Of a DNA stretch of 64,000 nucleotides, positions 33,708 through 43,110 are shown piece after piece (positions within the stretch are counted from its first letter, which is position 1; every line of letters starts with the position of its first letter). Below the pieces are notes generated by a model that was not told where the DNA came from, did no database searches, and saw nothing but the letters and a program-made list of their open reading frames with translations. The stretch is from Yarrowia lipolytica (lineage: Eukaryota > Ascomycota > Dipodascomycetes > Dipodascales), in the NCBI RefSeq assembly GCF_001761485.1, contig NC_090770.1:1488001-1552000 (forward strand). Direction: 5' to 3'. The position numbers were made by a program, and so were the translations under genes.

Positions 33708-34053
33708 ATAAGCCTCTCGTATCTTCTGAGCACCACTTGTCTGTGTTTATTCAGCTTTCGGCGCTCGACATGCCAATGTTTTGTTTTTCAATGTATATAT
33801 TATTATGACTTTTTTAACATCTACAAGCCCATATCGGAAATCAGATAGTGTATGTGCGATACCGCCTGCAGGAGTGAGTGGGGTACAGTACAGTACGTCG
33901 CATTTCTGGAGATGGTGTGCTTTAACGAGACGACCCACGGCGTTCGATTCACATGTCGACAGTCTTGCGCGACAACCCATAGCGATGGCTCGTGTGTATG
34001 AGTCCATAGAAGAATCGTAAAGAATCGATAATCCGCAGCCTTGGAGTCCCCTT

Positions 34054-34114
34054 CGGATTCAGCCCTCGGATTCAGCCCTCGGATTCAGCCCTCGGATTCA
34101 GCCCTCGGATTCAG
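34054..34114 (+). repeat. 13-bp repeat CGGATTCAGCCCT, 4.7 copies
   Basis: Four perfect tandem copies and a nine-base partial fifth copy. A 13-base period cannot keep a reading frame. Confidence 0.95.
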
Positions 34115-34736
34115 TTATCTGTCTGCCCAACCTTGACAAAATGCGGGGTCGGGATGCAGCTCAAAAGCATAACGAAACAGCCTCGTTCATACCCGGCCAC
34201 AGTACAAGTCCAACAAACGCGACACACAATCATGCATCGCTAAGACCGCTAACTGCGGCGATAGCAGAGGTGAGGGTTCGGAACGCCAGGACGGAGGCAA
34301 TTTGGAGCCGCATTATCCGCATCATCCGCATCACCGAATCGCAGCAACTCGCTTCGGCCGATACTGCATTTGCCACTACTGTATCGCTCAAGTTAGTTTG
34401 AGGGGACCGAGAGGGGAACACGGTGAGCATGGAGAACTTCAATTGTGCGATTGAATCGATTAAACTGCAATTGCACAATCGGAGACCGTGGAGATTGTCG
34501 GGTGACGCACGTACACATACAGTATCGCCTGTACCACCCTACCCAGCACGTCAACTGCAGCTGTTCAACAGACGTCGAACCCCCACCATCTCAAAGATGA
34601 CAGGAGACAAGGAGACGGACTTTCTATCGTTTTTGAACCCTATTATTTCTGCCTCTTGCCTTATATAAAGGTCGGTCAGAGCGCCCTCTTATCATGGTCC
34701 CCACTTCCAATCCCTACTTCTACACCAGCATCAAAC

Positions 34737-35783
34737 ATGACAATCCCCAAGACCCAGAAAGCCATTGTGTTCGAAACCTCTGGAGGTCCCCTGGAGTACA
34801 AGGACGTGCCTGTGCCCGTGCCCGGCGACCATCAGATTCTCGTCAACGTCAAGTACTCGGGAGTTTGCCACTCTGACCTCCACGCCTGGATGGGAGACTG
34901 GCCTCTACCCACCAAGCTCCCTCTTATCGGCGGCCACGAAGGAGCCGGCGTCGTGGTGGCCAAGGGAAAAAACGTGACCACGTTCGAAATTGGAGACTAC
35001 GCCGGAATCAAGTGGATCAACCAGGCGTGCTACACGTGCGAGTTCTGCCAGGAGGCCTACGAGCCCAACTGTCCCAAGGCCCAGATCTCGGGATACACAA
35101 TGGACGGAACCTTCCAGCAGTATGCACTTGCAGATGCTGTGCAGGCAGCCCACATTCCCCAGGGCACAGACCTTTCTCAGGTGGCTCCTATTCTGTGTGC
35201 CGGAGTGACTGTTTACAAGGCCATCAAGACCTCTGGACGAAAGGCAGGAGAATGGTTGGCCGTGACAGGTGCAGGAGGAGGACTCGGATCGCTGGCGGTG
35301 CAGTACGCCAAGGCCATGGGTTTCCGAGTGCTGGCCATCGACACCACCGAGGAGAAGGAGAAGATGTGTCTGGAACTGGGAGCAGAGGTCTTTGTGGACT
35401 TTGCCAAGACTGACAATCTGGTGGCACGAGTTCAGGAGATTACTGGAGGTGGCCCTCATGGAGTCATCAACGTTTCTGTGTCCGAGTTTGCCATCAACCA
35501 GTCTCTCGAGTACGTTCGGTCCGTTGGAACTGTTGTTCTGGTGGGTCTGCCTGCTGGAGCTGTGTGCAAGTCGCCCATCTTCTCGCAGGTGGCCCGGGCT
35601 ATTACCATCAAGGGCTCTCCTGTGGGTAACCGAGCCGACACCCAGGAGGCTCTGTCATTCTTTACCCGAGGATTGGTTCACTCGCCTATTCATGTGGTCG
35701 GACTGTCTGAGCTGCAGAAGGTGTTTACCTTGATGGAGGAGGGAAAGATTGCGGGTCGGTATGTTGTCGATACCAGCAAGTAA
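34737..35783 (+). CDS. Zinc-dependent alcohol dehydrogenase, cytosolic type
   Basis: A 348-residue medium-chain dehydrogenase interconverting primary alcohols and aldehydes with NAD(H). Catalytic zinc ligands are visible: C44 ([10 protein letters not shown]), H67-E68 (GGHEGAGVV) and C154 ([10 protein letters not shown]). The structural zinc has four cysteines at 98, 101, 104 and 112 ([15 protein letters not shown]). The nucleotide fold has GAGGGLG at 178-184 and D202 at the end of the second strand, which favours NAD over NADP. Length and motifs match yeast Adh1-type enzymes. The ATG at 34737 gives the family N-terminus and lies about 75 bases after a TATA box. An earlier in-frame ATG at 34656 overlaps the TATA region. 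No mitochondrial presequence is seen from this start. Confidence 0.95.
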   Translation: MTIPKTQKAIVFETSGGPLEYKDVPVPVPGDHQILVNVKYSGVCHSDLHAWMGDWPLPTKLPLIGGHEGAGVVVAKGKNVTTFEIGDYAGIKWINQACYTCEFCQEAYEPNCPKAQISGYTMDGTFQQYALADAVQAAHIPQGTDLSQVAPILCAGVTVYKAIKTSGRKAGEWLAVTGAGGGLGSLAVQYAKAMGFRVLAIDTTEEKEKMCLELGAEVFVDFAKTDNLVARVQEITGGGPHGVINVSVSEFAINQSLEYVRSVGTVVLVGLPAGAVCKSPIFSQVARAITIKGSPVGNRADTQEALSFFTRGLVHSPIHVVGLSELQKVFTLMEEGKIAGRYVVDTSK

Positions 35784-37057
35784 CATGGCGTGACATCGAG
35801 TTTGGTACAATGTGAATTGACATTTTTATTCATTTATCGAGTGTACTCGAACGTTGACGTAGTGTTTGGTGTATGGACCTTTTTGAAGTCATCGTTTCAT
35901 ACTATGATTACCTTCACAATTGTGAACTGGGATATATTCTGAGAGAGGACCAAAATTACTCTCTAGTCCAGTTCAGAGAAGGTTTATCGTGCATGAAAAC
36001 TTGCATTATCGCTGCTAGATGTGATAGATATAACTGATTGTGGAACGATGAATGGTACTTAACGATCCATAAAGCCTTCAGCACTGTTTGTAATCGCTGT
36101 ATCAAGTCTTATGTTTATTGACCCTGATGGGAGCTCTTACAAAATGGGTAACCAATGATCAGAGATCTACTTCTAAGAAAAATCGACCATATTTTCGTTT
36201 TTTGGAGATAATTTGCGGTTGCATGACTTTTGCAAACTTTTTAGGGGAGTTCCAGTGAACTGGCTCCATCTCTCATGGTTTTCAGCAGATTTTGTTAGCG
36301 TCTTTACGGTAGGCACAAGACTGTGGAAGTAGAGAACTGCTGGAGAGCTACAGGTGTTAAAATACTGAGAAACTGAGGTTGTACTTGTATCATTTAATAA
36401 TAACTGACAACCACGAGATTATTTCTTGTCATCGTCAGAGATTCTGCCGTATGACTCACAAGCGTAGGTCCATCAGTAATAACCAGGCGTTTAGTACATA
36501 CCAGTACTCGTTAAAATATCAGATTATTCAATCAATTAAACACTGAGACTCGGAAAATAAAAACCCTGCGCAACAACCATCCGGTCATCATCGTTTATTT
36601 CCCTTTTGGAGCTCTCTTGTGGCCGTTTGGGTTGGTTCCTGTTACAGAGCCCCTCTGCGGCGAGACGTAGAGGGGTTACGACGTGACGCCTGTATCTTCA
36701 TCCAATCTCATCCTGGGCAATATAGCTTTACTGTTCGTCAAAGTTGCCGTTTCACTTCAACTTCCGTATAACCTCTCGCTTTCACCAGCACCATCGTAAA
36801 ACTCTCAGCCACTTCTTTTCAGCCCTTGTCTCTCTGGCGAAAGATTCAGCTCCAAATGAGACTAAGACACCATCAACGCCTCCTTTCGAGTTTGAAAAAC
36901 AGTCATTCCAACTCCATTGTCAGGAAGGACCATCCAAAGAACGCCAGACCATCCAAAGAACGCCAGTATTACACGTTCAGAGGCCCAGAAGATGGGTGTG
37001 GCTGTGCTGGCTTTAGATCAATCACATGTTTTATATTGATATTGGTGAGCTATAATA
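35784..37057. other. Intergenic 1.3 kb with a GC hairpin
   Basis: AT-rich to about 36.6 kb. At 36650-36675 an inverted repeat, CCCCTCTGCG and CGTAGAGGGG around a six-base loop, can form a 10-bp stem. Overlapping short plus-strand ORFs at 36.74-37.07 kb have weak codon use. Confidence 0.4.
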
Positions 37058-37183
37058 ATGGCACTTCGTATTAACCCCAAACTGTTCCAATTGGTAGCTT
37101 CACCGCTTCTCCATGGACTTTGGACGTTCCAAACCCTCTTGATTGGCAGCCACTTTGCTTTTGCATATCTCTACTACAAGTAA
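37058..37183 (+). CDS. Possible 41-residue membrane microprotein
   Basis: An ATG opens MALRINPKLFQLVASPLLHG followed by LWTFQTLLIGSHFAFAYLYY and a final Lys, then TAA. The second half is one clean hydrophobic helix with aromatic ends, as in small inner-membrane or ER subunits. No family recognised. A GTGAGC and a TATTAAC word just upstream and inside could mark an intron, so this may be the last exon of a longer gene. Length alone gives little statistical support. Confidence 0.28.
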   Translation: MALRINPKLFQLVASPLLHGLWTFQTLLIGSHFAFAYLYYK

Positions 37184-37249
37184 ATGTAGTCGTAGTGCGG
37201 TGATGGGACGTGAAAACTATTCGTCCTGCCCAACAACTCCCACTTCTGT

Positions 37250-37636
37250 CTACTCGAGTGACACTACTCTCGGTAGAGTATAGGTAGCACGCTTAAGGGC
37301 CATCCAGTTCCAGGGCCAATTAGTCCATTCAACAGAGTCCTTGTCCTGCAACCTACACGGCAGAACCGCACCACCTTTATCCAAGTACATGGGTGTACTG
37401 GGATAAGGCACAAGGACTTTATCAAAAAAGTCTTTCGGGAACAGGATGGGTCCCTTTTCGTTATCTTTGCTTTTCCCTATCTTTGCTTTTTTCTGAGGGA
37501 TATGATTCTGTTTCAAACTGCGTTTCGGTTTGGCGCCGTTGGTGCAACGTTGAGACTTGACTAAGGCAAGATCTAGCCATATATCACGCCCATGCCTTGA
37601 ACTGTAACTGACTTGGAGGGAGAACAAATGTCTCAC
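37250..37636 (-). CDS. Possible hypothetical protein
   Basis: A 128-residue frame with a basic middle (KPKRSLKQNHIPQKKAKIG) and a tail rich in Trp and Pro (VEWTNWPWNWMALKR). No signal peptide or membrane segment. The family is unrecognised and codon use is mixed. It lies 134 bases downstream of the membrane protein gene on the same strand. Confidence 0.35.
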   Translation of the reverse strand: MRHLFSLQVSYSSRHGRDIWLDLALVKSQRCTNGAKPKRSLKQNHIPQKKAKIGKSKDNEKGPILFPKDFFDKVLVPYPSTPMYLDKGGAVLPCRLQDKDSVEWTNWPWNWMALKRATYTLPRVVSLE

Positions 37637-37770
37637 TCTTGAAGTCTAGTATTAGTCAGGGTCTTCAAGAATGTGACATCTACTTCTGACCATCTACATT
37701 CAAACGCTCACTTTACGATGTATAGACTTGCTTACTCTATGAACTGACCAGACGACGACTTCTCTGGCTT

Positions 37771-38148
37771 TTACTCGGTACATCTCTCATCCATCTCAAG
37801 CATAGAGTCCACGTCGAAGGAATCGTGATCAATGGACTCCCGATAGGCGGACTCCTCATCGAAAGGCTGCTCCTGTTGGGACAACCTGATGACGGCAAAG
37901 AAGGGACCCCAAAACAACCTGCCAATTGCAAAGAACCAAAGCCAGTAGGTCAGCAACAGCGCTGTTTGGAGCCAGCTGCCTGGAGAAGTGTCCGAGTCGT
38001 AGAATGAAGGGGAACTGGAACAGAGGAGGCTCAGATAACCAGCTACAACAGCTGACACCGCATGACACAAGACATTCATGAGCTTGTAGAAGGCGCTGTT
38101 TTTGTTGCTCTGTCGAGAAGACTTGAAATAGTCAGTTTTGGACTCCAT
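37771..38148 (-). CDS. Small two-helix membrane protein, unknown
   Basis: A 125-residue protein starting MESKTDYFKSSRQSNK. Residues 20-45 (FYKLMNVLCHAVSAVVAGYL) and 60-90 (LQTALLLTYWLWFFAIGRLF, then WGPFFAVI) are two hydrophobic helices. The tail is acidic (DEESAYRESIDHDSFDVDS). The ATG at 38148 is preferred because the minus strand has TATATATAGAAG about 65 bases upstream. A longer frame to 38268 would run through that box. The topology suggests both ends on the same side of a membrane. I do not recognise the family. Confidence 0.5.
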   Translation of the reverse strand: MESKTDYFKSSRQSNKNSAFYKLMNVLCHAVSAVVAGYLSLLCSSSPSFYDSDTSPGSWLQTALLLTYWLWFFAIGRLFWGPFFAVIRLSQQEQPFDEESAYRESIDHDSFDVDSMLEMDERCTE

Positions 38149-39422
38149 TTTGCGAAAATTACTACCAAAGAGTTGTAGAAATGTGAGGTGTGGTTGAACT
38201 GTGCAATGTCTTCTATATATACACACTTCACAGTCTATGGCATGCTGAACAAGAGCTTTAGGAAACATGTGTATGGACGCAATGACAATAAACAGAAAGT
38301 TGTCGATGATTCTACATCTACAATCAACTTCACATGGAATTCACGTCCTTGCCAGGGTCTGACACCCTGCCCTATCTACCAATGTAGTACATTTACACTG
38401 AGTTGAAGATTGTTGTAGTGGACTTTCGGAGTTGTTTACAAGGGAGAAATCACTTTCAGGTTTAATATTGCCATAGATTACTCAATGTATTGTTTCACCA
38501 ATGTTTATGGCAGAGATGGATGAGATGTGGAGATTTATGGGAACAGCAATAGTGGTCATATGAGATATGGAAGAGGAACCTCTCATAAACTTCATATGTT
38601 GAAATCAACGACGATAATTGACCTTTTATTGGTGTCTAATAAAAATCTTCAGTCTATATATTTTGAATGTTCGAGTACTGAACGGGATATTACGAGTACA
38701 GCTTTTTTGGTACGGGATTGACTGACTGTATAACCAACTCATGGATTGGAAAGTTGCTATATCATAGACATGGGGGGTCAATAGTATGGGTCAATTCATA
38801 TAAACAACATCCTTGTCTAATATTAAGAGGCATAAATATACTGACGATGTACGACGATATTCTATGTCAATGTGTTTCATATCACCATAGCATATATCAT
38901 ACAGTGTCAAGAATCCATAATACTTGGTTCCTGCGTGCAATTAACCAATTAAACATCTCAAATGAAATCTGACATAGAATATATAGTCCCCTGTTTCATA
39001 TTGTGCCATATATTAGTAATATATCATTCTGCATAGAATACTGCGCTGAGTGAATACGACTGTTGGTGTTTGTACTGTCGCTGTAGCTGTAGCTGAAAAA
39101 ATGGCTCGTAAATATGAGCAATTACAACTTCTCAGTGATGATTGACGACTCCTCACAAACTCCTTGATATCAAATTGCCCCATTCTTTTGAAAACCAGTC
39201 CACCTGGGTAGGTTTCATTTCCGATTCATCTTAAGCACATCTATGCACAACACCATAAAGTATAGACACGATAACACCCATGATTGGTCAACAGGGGCAT
39301 AAAAGTACTCTTTGGGCCCTGCTATGTTGTATGGGAGTATTACCACAGTTGTCCAGGGTACAAAAAAACCGGTATATATACAAGTGATTCCCCCTTCAAT
39401 TTCCCCAGCATCCGTTTCAGCC
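38149..39422. other. Intergenic, promoter of the Rua1-type protein
   Basis: AT-rich with no supported gene. A GGTATATATACAAG box at about 39,371-39,384 lies some 45 bases before the ATG at 39423. Confidence 0.5.
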
Positions 39423-40823
39423 ATGTCTCCTTCCAAGTACATTGTCGATACCAACGAAGATTCCCAGGAGTATGATTTTCTGACAATGTCTGTCCCGGTT
39501 GTTTCAGTCTCTTTTGAGGAGCTTCTGTTTGGCCCAGACAGTCTGACGGAGTTTCTTCCCCTTCCTAAGGAGTCCCCTATTGACTACTCCTCCATTGAGC
39601 CCATTCCCTATGTTCCGGAGAACGGTTCCCAGCTCATTGTCCACTCGACTAACCCCATCTGTGGCAGATCGGAGTTCCAGGACTTCAATCACGAGACCGA
39701 TCTCTCTTGCACCATGCCTTATGCTGCCCACGATACCCAACTGGCACATGAGCTCCTGTCTCGAATCGCGCGAGACTATGCTAACATTCAATGCGAGTCT
39801 GAGTCTGTTCGGGGCATTCTTCTCTCCACCTATGCCAACCCCTACACCAATCTCTTTGATGTTGCGGTTCAGGAGCAGTCTCACGATGACGATGACAAGC
39901 ATCTGTATCGGTACACCTGTGGCCGAAAAGACGACATCTACTCCTCTGTGTGGTATCGAAATCTCATTGACGGCAACGAGCGGGATGGTGGAGAGCGGTA
40001 CTGTTCCCCTTGCAACCAATGGTACAACACTCGAAACCATGCCTGGGCCAACCACATGACTTCGGTTCACGGTATTTCCGCCGTCACCAAAACCATCTAT
40101 CCTTTCCCCTCGGGTGTCATTCTCGGCAAGTCCAACAAGCTCAAGGGATGGTGTCCCAAGTGCCAGGAGTTTGTGCATCTATACATCAAGAAGGTGGGAA
40201 CGGTGTGGACCACCTGGTTCCGACATCAGGACGCTCACATTCGGAAGGAGATGCAGGACCGTCGGGGAGGCAAGATCTGCACCCCCAACAACCGCCGGAA
40301 CTCCAAGAAGCGATCCTTTGAGGCGGTTGAGGCAGTTGAAGTTGAGGCCGCTGAAGTTGAAAAACCTCTTCCTTCGTCTTCCGTTGACGTTTCCGCTTCA
40401 AACGACGTGATCAACTTCGAGTTCTTGCACAAGAAACAGCGCTTTGAGATAGAGGTTTACGAGTCGCCTGCTTTTGAACCTGGATGCATTCAGACGGACT
40501 TTGTCGAGCCCGTTCAGTTGATTGGCCTTACTTCTGAGGCCAATTACTCCATTGGAGAAGTCCAGAACATGATGGACATCATTGAACAGGAGATGAACAT
40601 CAACGTGGAGCTAGCTCGAAAAGAGGAGACCAAGAATGAACACGATATCGTTAACGACAATACTGAAGAAGATACCGGCGATTCCGAGTACAGTGGAAAC
40701 ACCGAGCAGGAAGACACCGAGGATACCTACACTAGTCCTGAAGAAGACGGTGACTTCAAGTACAACCCTTTCGAAGGACAGTTTGACAATTACGACGGTC
40801 TTTTTGGAGACTACAACTTTTAG
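39423..40823 (+). CDS. Rua1-type zinc-finger transcription regulator
   Basis: A 466-residue protein with an acidic, Ser/Pro-rich N-terminus. Residues 160-275 match the fungal Rua1 C-terminal domain (DUF4451) in pattern: RYTCGRKDDIYSSVWYRNLI, then two zinc motifs. The first is C194-x2-C197-x13-H211-x4-H216 (RYCSPCNQW to HMTSVHG) and the second C244-x2-C247-x20-H268-x3-H272 (GWCPKCQEF to FRHQDAH). A basic patch follows at 285-297 (RRNSKKR), a possible nuclear signal. The C-terminal 170 residues are very acidic and could activate transcription. The start is chosen at 39423 because a TATA box sits just upstream. A longer frame from 39312 runs through that box. Rua1 in Ustilago regulates a ustilagic acid cluster. 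The target here is unknown. Confidence 0.75.
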   Translation: MSPSKYIVDTNEDSQEYDFLTMSVPVVSVSFEELLFGPDSLTEFLPLPKESPIDYSSIEPIPYVPENGSQLIVHSTNPICGRSEFQDFNHETDLSCTMPYAAHDTQLAHELLSRIARDYANIQCESESVRGILLSTYANPYTNLFDVAVQEQSHDDDDKHLYRYTCGRKDDIYSSVWYRNLIDGNERDGGERYCSPCNQWYNTRNHAWANHMTSVHGISAVTKTIYPFPSGVILGKSNKLKGWCPKCQEFVHLYIKKVGTVWTTWFRHQDAHIRKEMQDRRGGKICTPNNRRNSKKRSFEAVEAVEVEAAEVEKPLPSSSVDVSASNDVINFEFLHKKQRFEIEVYESPAFEPGCIQTDFVEPVQLIGLTSEANYSIGEVQNMMDIIEQEMNINVELARKEETKNEHDIVNDNTEEDTGDSEYSGNTEQEDTEDTYTSPEEDGDFKYNPFEGQFDNYDGLFGDYNF

Positions 40824-41680
40824 AGACGTTATTTATTTTATTTATTTTTATTTATTGAAGTACATACAGTACACTGAATAAGTATTTTTTCTGTGGCAGC
40901 CTTGAAGAGGTACAGTATGTACTGAACATATCTTGTACACTGTGTATTTTGATCAGATGTTCAACCATTGAGTGGACTCTTAACTATCTAACAATTGTAA
41001 AATTATTTGTCAGGTATATACTGAGACTGCTTTGCATCTAGGTCGCAAATCGCCTATAGATATTGTAATAGGACGGACTGGCTACGTACACATGGTCTAG
41101 CGCTCACCGACTCCCCCAGCTTTGCACTGGGCAGATCACTGGGCGCGGTGTTTTTTATTTATTTCTTCTAGGGAAATACATTTCAGCCGCTAGAGGCGTA
41201 TAAAAAATAATAAAAAAAGCAAGTTACACCTTCACATCGGAGTCGGATTCAGTTGTTCAGAAGAGCGCAAGACAATCGTGCTCGCGTGTTCGCGTATTCC
41301 TCCTGGTCCTTCTCTTGGATGATAAATATATTAACAATCAAACAAAACAAATAATCGGTAGTCGTATCAGACACTGTCTTTTTGGCTGCTGAGAAACTTT
41401 TTTTAATAATTTTTTTAATAATTTTTTATTCTAATGATTCATTACAGCTATATAGCCGGATTATTGGCGTTCAATAAATCATACACTTCTGAATCATAGC
41501 GGTGTGCGCTGTGAGGCGCATGTAAGTTGGTTTGTCGACGCTTCGTCTCGTTCTTTTCTTTGTCGTGGTCTCGTGGTAGTGAAACATGGCTAACATATCA
41601 AGACTCGAGATTCTCATTTTTTTTTATTCTATTTTTTATTTCGGATATAGTCTCGATCTGATCTTTTCATTTTCGTTGTA
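40824..41680. other. Intergenic, no gene seen
   Basis: TTTATTTATTT-rich 3' region, a TACATACAGTACACTG word at 40861-40876, and T-rich tracts repeating TTTTTTAATAAT near 41,400. No ORF is supported. Confidence 0.4.
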
Positions 41681-41769
41681 GGCATCCTGGCCGAGCGGTT
41701 AAGGCGAGAGATTAAAAAAATCTTTTGGGGTTTCCCCGCGTAGGTTTCGAATTTCCTGCGGATATGTCG
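41681..41769 (+). pseudogene. tRNA-Ser pseudogene
   Basis: The stretch keeps the 5' half of a serine tRNA intact (GGCATCCTGGCCGAGCGG and TTAAGGCG) and recognisable variable and T arms. The anticodon loop has been stretched to TTAAAAAAA (nine bases, no serine anticodon in place). The T arm carries extra T residues (GGTTTCGAATTTCC). The 3' acceptor strand has an AT insertion (GGATATGTCG where GGATGTCG is expected from pairing with GGCATCC). The box A promoter remains, but a functional tRNA is very unlikely. Confidence 0.75.
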
Positions 41770-41961
41770 CCATTTTTTGTTATTCTGTCTTTTACCCAGC
41801 CTCTGTCTCGTCACCTGGGACTGCCATCTTTTTTTTTTTTTTCTTTCTTTTCTTTTGTAATTATTCTAATAATTCAGTACAGTAGTAAGCCATTTTCTAC
41901 GCCAATCACGTGACTATTTACCTCGGTTGCGGTTTCCAGATTAGGCGTTGTTTTGGTAATA

Positions 41962-41997
41962 GGCATCCTGGCCGAGCGGTTAAGGCGAGCCCAGTCT
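41962..41997 (+). pseudogene. Truncated tRNA-Ser 5' half
   Basis: The first 26 bases (GGCATCCTGGCCGAGCGG and TTAAGGCG) are identical to the copy 280 bases upstream. They are followed by AGCCCAGTCTCGAAGTCTC, which looks like a damaged anticodon arm with CGA. No variable arm or T arm follows. A fragment of a serine tRNA gene. Confidence 0.65.
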
Positions 41998-42249
41998 CGA
42001 AGTCTCAGTATTATTTCTATCTAAGATGAATCCGACAATTCGAGTAACAATGCAAAGGGTCTAAAAATATATATATGTTTCAAGTGGAGGCATCTATAAT
42101 AATGAAGAATACACTTACAATCACACTTGATCTTTGCTTTTTGTAATTTTTTTAACTTTTTTGCAAAAAATGTGTTGATCAGCTTCAGAAGCTAGGAGAA
42201 TTGAACTCCCATATATTCCTTGTTAAGCCATCGTCAATCCTTGAGAATT
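41998..42249. other. Spacer with a tRNA-like T arm downstream of tRNA-Trp
   Basis: On the minus strand, 40-55 bases after tRNA-Trp, GGGAG-TTCAATT-CTCC forms a T-arm-like hairpin (42195-42210) followed by TAGCTTCTGA. No matching D and anticodon arms were found, so this is a fragment or chance. Confidence 0.3.
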
Positions 42250-42335
42250 TGACATGGACAGGAATTGAACCTGCAACCCTTCGATTACAACCAAGTTGAC
42301 TGGAGTCGAAAGCTCTACCATTGAGCCACCACATC
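42250..42335 (-). tRNA. tRNA-Trp (CCA) with 14-nt intron
   Basis: On the minus strand the acceptor stem is GATGTGG paired with CCATGTC. The D arm is GCTCAATGGTAGAGC, the anticodon stem TTCGA/TCGAA, and the T arm GCAGGTTCAATTCCTGT. The loop starts CTCCAG, giving anticodon CCA at 42301-42303. A 14-base intron follows base 37 (42286-42299) and contains TTGG, which can pair with the anticodon region. The mature length is 72. The body matches Saccharomyces tRNA-Trp closely. Confidence 0.93.
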
Positions 42336-42609
42336 AACACTTGAAGTTTCCCAAAAAAGTAGTTGTCCAATGATGAGATCTGCTGAGTAATACGCTCGAA
42401 AAAGAAAACTCGAAGATGTTGTACGACTCCGGTAGTAAAATATCTTGTTATTTTGCTTGAGTTATATAATGTGGGAACATTTGATTACTCTATGATTTAC
42501 TCTACTTACAATATTACTGATTCTTTTCCAAGCCGATTAACCCCCCCAACTCCAGCCACTATCCCCCTCCCAGTGTACGGCATCTAATGCAAACTCATGA
42601 GCCAACTTC

Positions 42610-43110
42610 CTACAACTCCAGGTCGGGAACTCGTCGTCTATGACGCTGGTTTCGTTGCTCTTTTTGCTGCTCCTCGCGCTCGCTCTTCTGGTCAGCCCAG
42701 AAGGAAGATCCATCAGAGAGTGAGGAGTTGTCAGGACCCTTGCTCGGGATTCTTTTCTTACGCCAGTTGCGCTTTACTTTGGCATACTTGACTTTGCGCT
42801 TGTCACTGCTGTTTTGCAGCTTCTGTTTCTGACGTACTTCAGGCGATTGTGTTTGGTGGGGAAGTTGGTTGGATGCGGGAAGCAGCAAATACTGCATTGT
42901 CTTGAGTACCGCATACTTCACCTTGTAATCTTCATCTTCTGCTGACATCTGTGCCACTTCTTCTCCAAACGACTCGGTTCTCGCCAAGAGAACAGAGCCA
43001 TCCAGATTTCGGACGCGACTCTCGAGCGAGCGCAGGTACGCGTCCACGCTGAGATCATCCTGACTTTCTGACGAGTTGCAAAGAGACGTTTCAACAACTG
43101 GGGAACTCAT
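42610..43110 (-). CDS. Hypothetical basic protein, probably nuclear
   Basis: A 166-residue protein. Residues 20-60 form a likely helix (LSVDAYLRSLESRVRNLDGS), and 60-80 another (DEDYKVKYAVLKTMQYLLLP). Residues 100-125 are strongly basic (KRKVKYAKVKRNWRKKRIP) and fit a nuclear localisation signal. The tail is Glu/Gln/Arg-rich. No known domain recognised. Codon use and the clean ATG context (AACATGAGT) support a real gene. The pair of helices plus basic tail would suit a small chromatin or kinetochore subunit, but that is speculation. Confidence 0.58.
   Translation of the reverse strand: MSSPVVETSLCNSSESQDDLSVDAYLRSLESRVRNLDGSVLLARTESFGEEVAQMSAEDEDYKVKYAVLKTMQYLLLPASNQLPHQTQSPEVRQKQKLQNSSDKRKVKYAKVKRNWRKKRIPSKGPDNSSLSDGSSFWADQKSEREEQQKEQRNQRHRRRVPDLEL

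Larger units (their letters stand above)
28948..34736. other. Gene-poor 5.8 kb with many minisatellites and an AT-rich block
   Basis: No ORF here has both length and good codon use. Tandem arrays are listed separately. 32.95-33.24 kb is very AT-rich. The promoter of the alcohol dehydrogenase, with TTATATAAAGG near 34,660, ends the interval. Confidence 0.5.

Noticed and set aside
29621-34114. Tandem arrays considered as CRISPR
   Set aside because: No unique spacers between repeats, units are contiguous, and the genome is eukaryotic.
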